Source: Burkholderiales bacterium
GTDB taxonomy: Bacteria; Pseudomonadota; Gammaproteobacteria; Burkholderiales; Burkholderiaceae
Assembly (NCBI GenBank): GCA_947447845.1
Contig: CANFNO010000142.1
Span: forward strand, 1-7,155
Direction: 5' to 3'
Length of the DNA stretch: 7,155 nt
The notes beneath the pieces are model-generated. The model searched no databases. It was not told where the DNA came from and saw only the letters and a program-made list of their open reading frames with translations. Positions 6,332 through 7,155 of this stretch are shown here, piece after piece. Position 1 is the first letter of the stretch. Every line of letters begins with the position of its first letter. Both the position numbers and the translations under genes were made by a program.

Positions 6332-7155
6332 ATGTCGAAACTCCCACCACCCCTGGACCATTTGCCCTTTCCGGTGATTGGTTCGCCGCTGTTCATCATC
6401 AGCAACCCAAAGCTGGTGATTGCCCAGTGCATTGCCGGTGTGGTGGGCTCTATGCCAGCGCTCAATGCCCGCCCCGCTGAGCAACTGGAAGAGTGGCTGA
6501 TCGAGATTACAGAAGCGCTGAAGGCCCACAATGCCGCGCATCCCGAAAGCCCGGCGGCGCCTTTTGCCATCAATCAGATTGTGCACAAGAGCAATGCCCG
6601 CCTGGAGCACGATATGGCGTTGTGCGTGAAGTACAAGGTGCCCATCATCATCACTTCACTGGGTGCGCGCGAAGACGTCAATGCGGCTGCGCATTCCTAC
6701 GGCGGTGTGGTGCTGCACGACATCATTAATAACAAGCACGCGCACAAAGCGATTGAAAAGGGTGCCGACGGCCTGATCGCCGTGGCGGCAGGTGCAGGGG
6801 GTCACGCGGGTGTGAAAAGCCCGTTTGCCCTGATTCAGGAAATCCGCCAGTGGTTTGATGGCCCGGTGGCATTGAGCGGCTCTATCTCCACGGGTGACGC
6901 GGTACTGGCAGCACAGGCCATGGGTGCTGACTTTGCTTATATCGGCTCGGCTTTTATCGCGACTGTTGAGGCACGCGCGGCAGAGGCCTACAAGCAGTGC
7001 ATCGTTGCCAGCAACTCGGACGACATTGTCTACAGCAATCTGTTTACCGGTGTGCATGGAAATTACCTGGCGCCCAGCATCCGTGCCGCTGGCATGGACC
7101 CGGAACATCTGCCAGAGAGCGACCCCACAGCCATGGACTTTGCCGGTGACAAAGC
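6332..7155 (+). CDS. nitronate monooxygenase / 2-nitropropane dioxygenase family flavoprotein (partial at right edge)
   Basis: 274 codons are present and open to the edge. The family is a TIM-barrel FMN enzyme, usually a little over 300 residues, so only a short C-terminal piece is missing. What is seen: IGSPLFIISNPKLVIAQ at 16-32 and AGVVGSMPALNARP at 35-48, the N-terminal FMN region. PFAINQIVHKSN at 77-88 and PIIITSLG at 104-111 follow, then ADGLIAVAAGAGGHAG at 145-160, where H158 matches the catalytic histidine of class I nitronate monooxygenases. ALSGSISTGDAVLAAQAMGA at 180-199 and YIGSAFIATVEARAAEAYKQ at 203-222 form the phosphate-binding part. AAAGG at 6321-6325 lies six bases before the ATG, and the gene is 11 bases behind the dehydrogenase, so they are probably one transcript. 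The true reaction may be nitronate oxidation or a FabK-like or other flavin reaction in acyl metabolism. The family is secure, the substrate is not. Confidence 0.9.
   Translation, partial: MSKLPPPLDHLPFPVIGSPLFIISNPKLVIAQCIAGVVGSMPALNARPAEQLEEWLIEITEALKAHNAAHPESPAAPFAINQIVHKSNARLEHDMALCVKYKVPIIITSLGAREDVNAAAHSYGGVVLHDIINNKHAHKAIEKGADGLIAVAAGAGGHAGVKSPFALIQEIRQWFDGPVALSGSISTGDAVLAAQAMGADFAYIGSAFIATVEARAAEAYKQCIVASNSDDIVYSNLFTGVHGNYLAPSIRAAGMDPEHLPESDPTAMDFAGDK

Overview
The window looks like ordinary chromosomal DNA from a GC-rich betaproteobacterium. Protein style and gene content suggest Burkholderiales, possibly Comamonadaceae such as the Rhodoferax/Polaromonas group. That placement is an inference from family resemblance recalled from memory, not from a search. 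Coding density is high. I see no tRNA, rRNA, CRISPR array, insertion sequence, phage gene or other sign of recent transfer.

Left part (1-2620): the 5' end of a MoxR-type AAA+ ATPase gene runs off the left edge on the minus strand. It is separated by only 41 bases from a divergent plus-strand pair. The first gene of that pair encodes a zinc-dependent histone-deacetylase-family amidohydrolase. The second encodes an MscS-type mechanosensitive channel, and its start codon overlaps the deacetylase stop codon by one base.

Middle (2621-2777): this 157-base gap appears to be the control region for the next genes. It holds two promoter-like modules that share an identical 11-base element 82 bases apart. 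Each module is followed within about 10 bases by a different palindrome: an imperfect one at 2641-2654 and a perfect 16-base one at 2724-2739. This is the most interesting non-coding signal in the window.

Right part (2778-7155): etfB and etfA encode the two subunits of the electron-transfer flavoprotein. They are followed by a large acyl-CoA dehydrogenase of about 600 residues and then a nitronate-monooxygenase-family flavoprotein that runs off the right edge. The expected logic is that the dehydrogenase oxidises an acyl-CoA thioester and passes electrons to EtfAB, which would pass them to ETF:ubiquinone oxidoreductase, not present here. The last gene may add a further flavin oxidation or reduction step. 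A strong intrinsic-terminator hairpin lies between etfA and the dehydrogenase gene, so the level of the two downstream genes is probably set separately from that of the ETF.

I did not find a clearly new biological system. The points worth a second look are the tandem promoter/operator architecture, the internal terminator, and the unassigned substrates of the dehydrogenase and the deacetylase.
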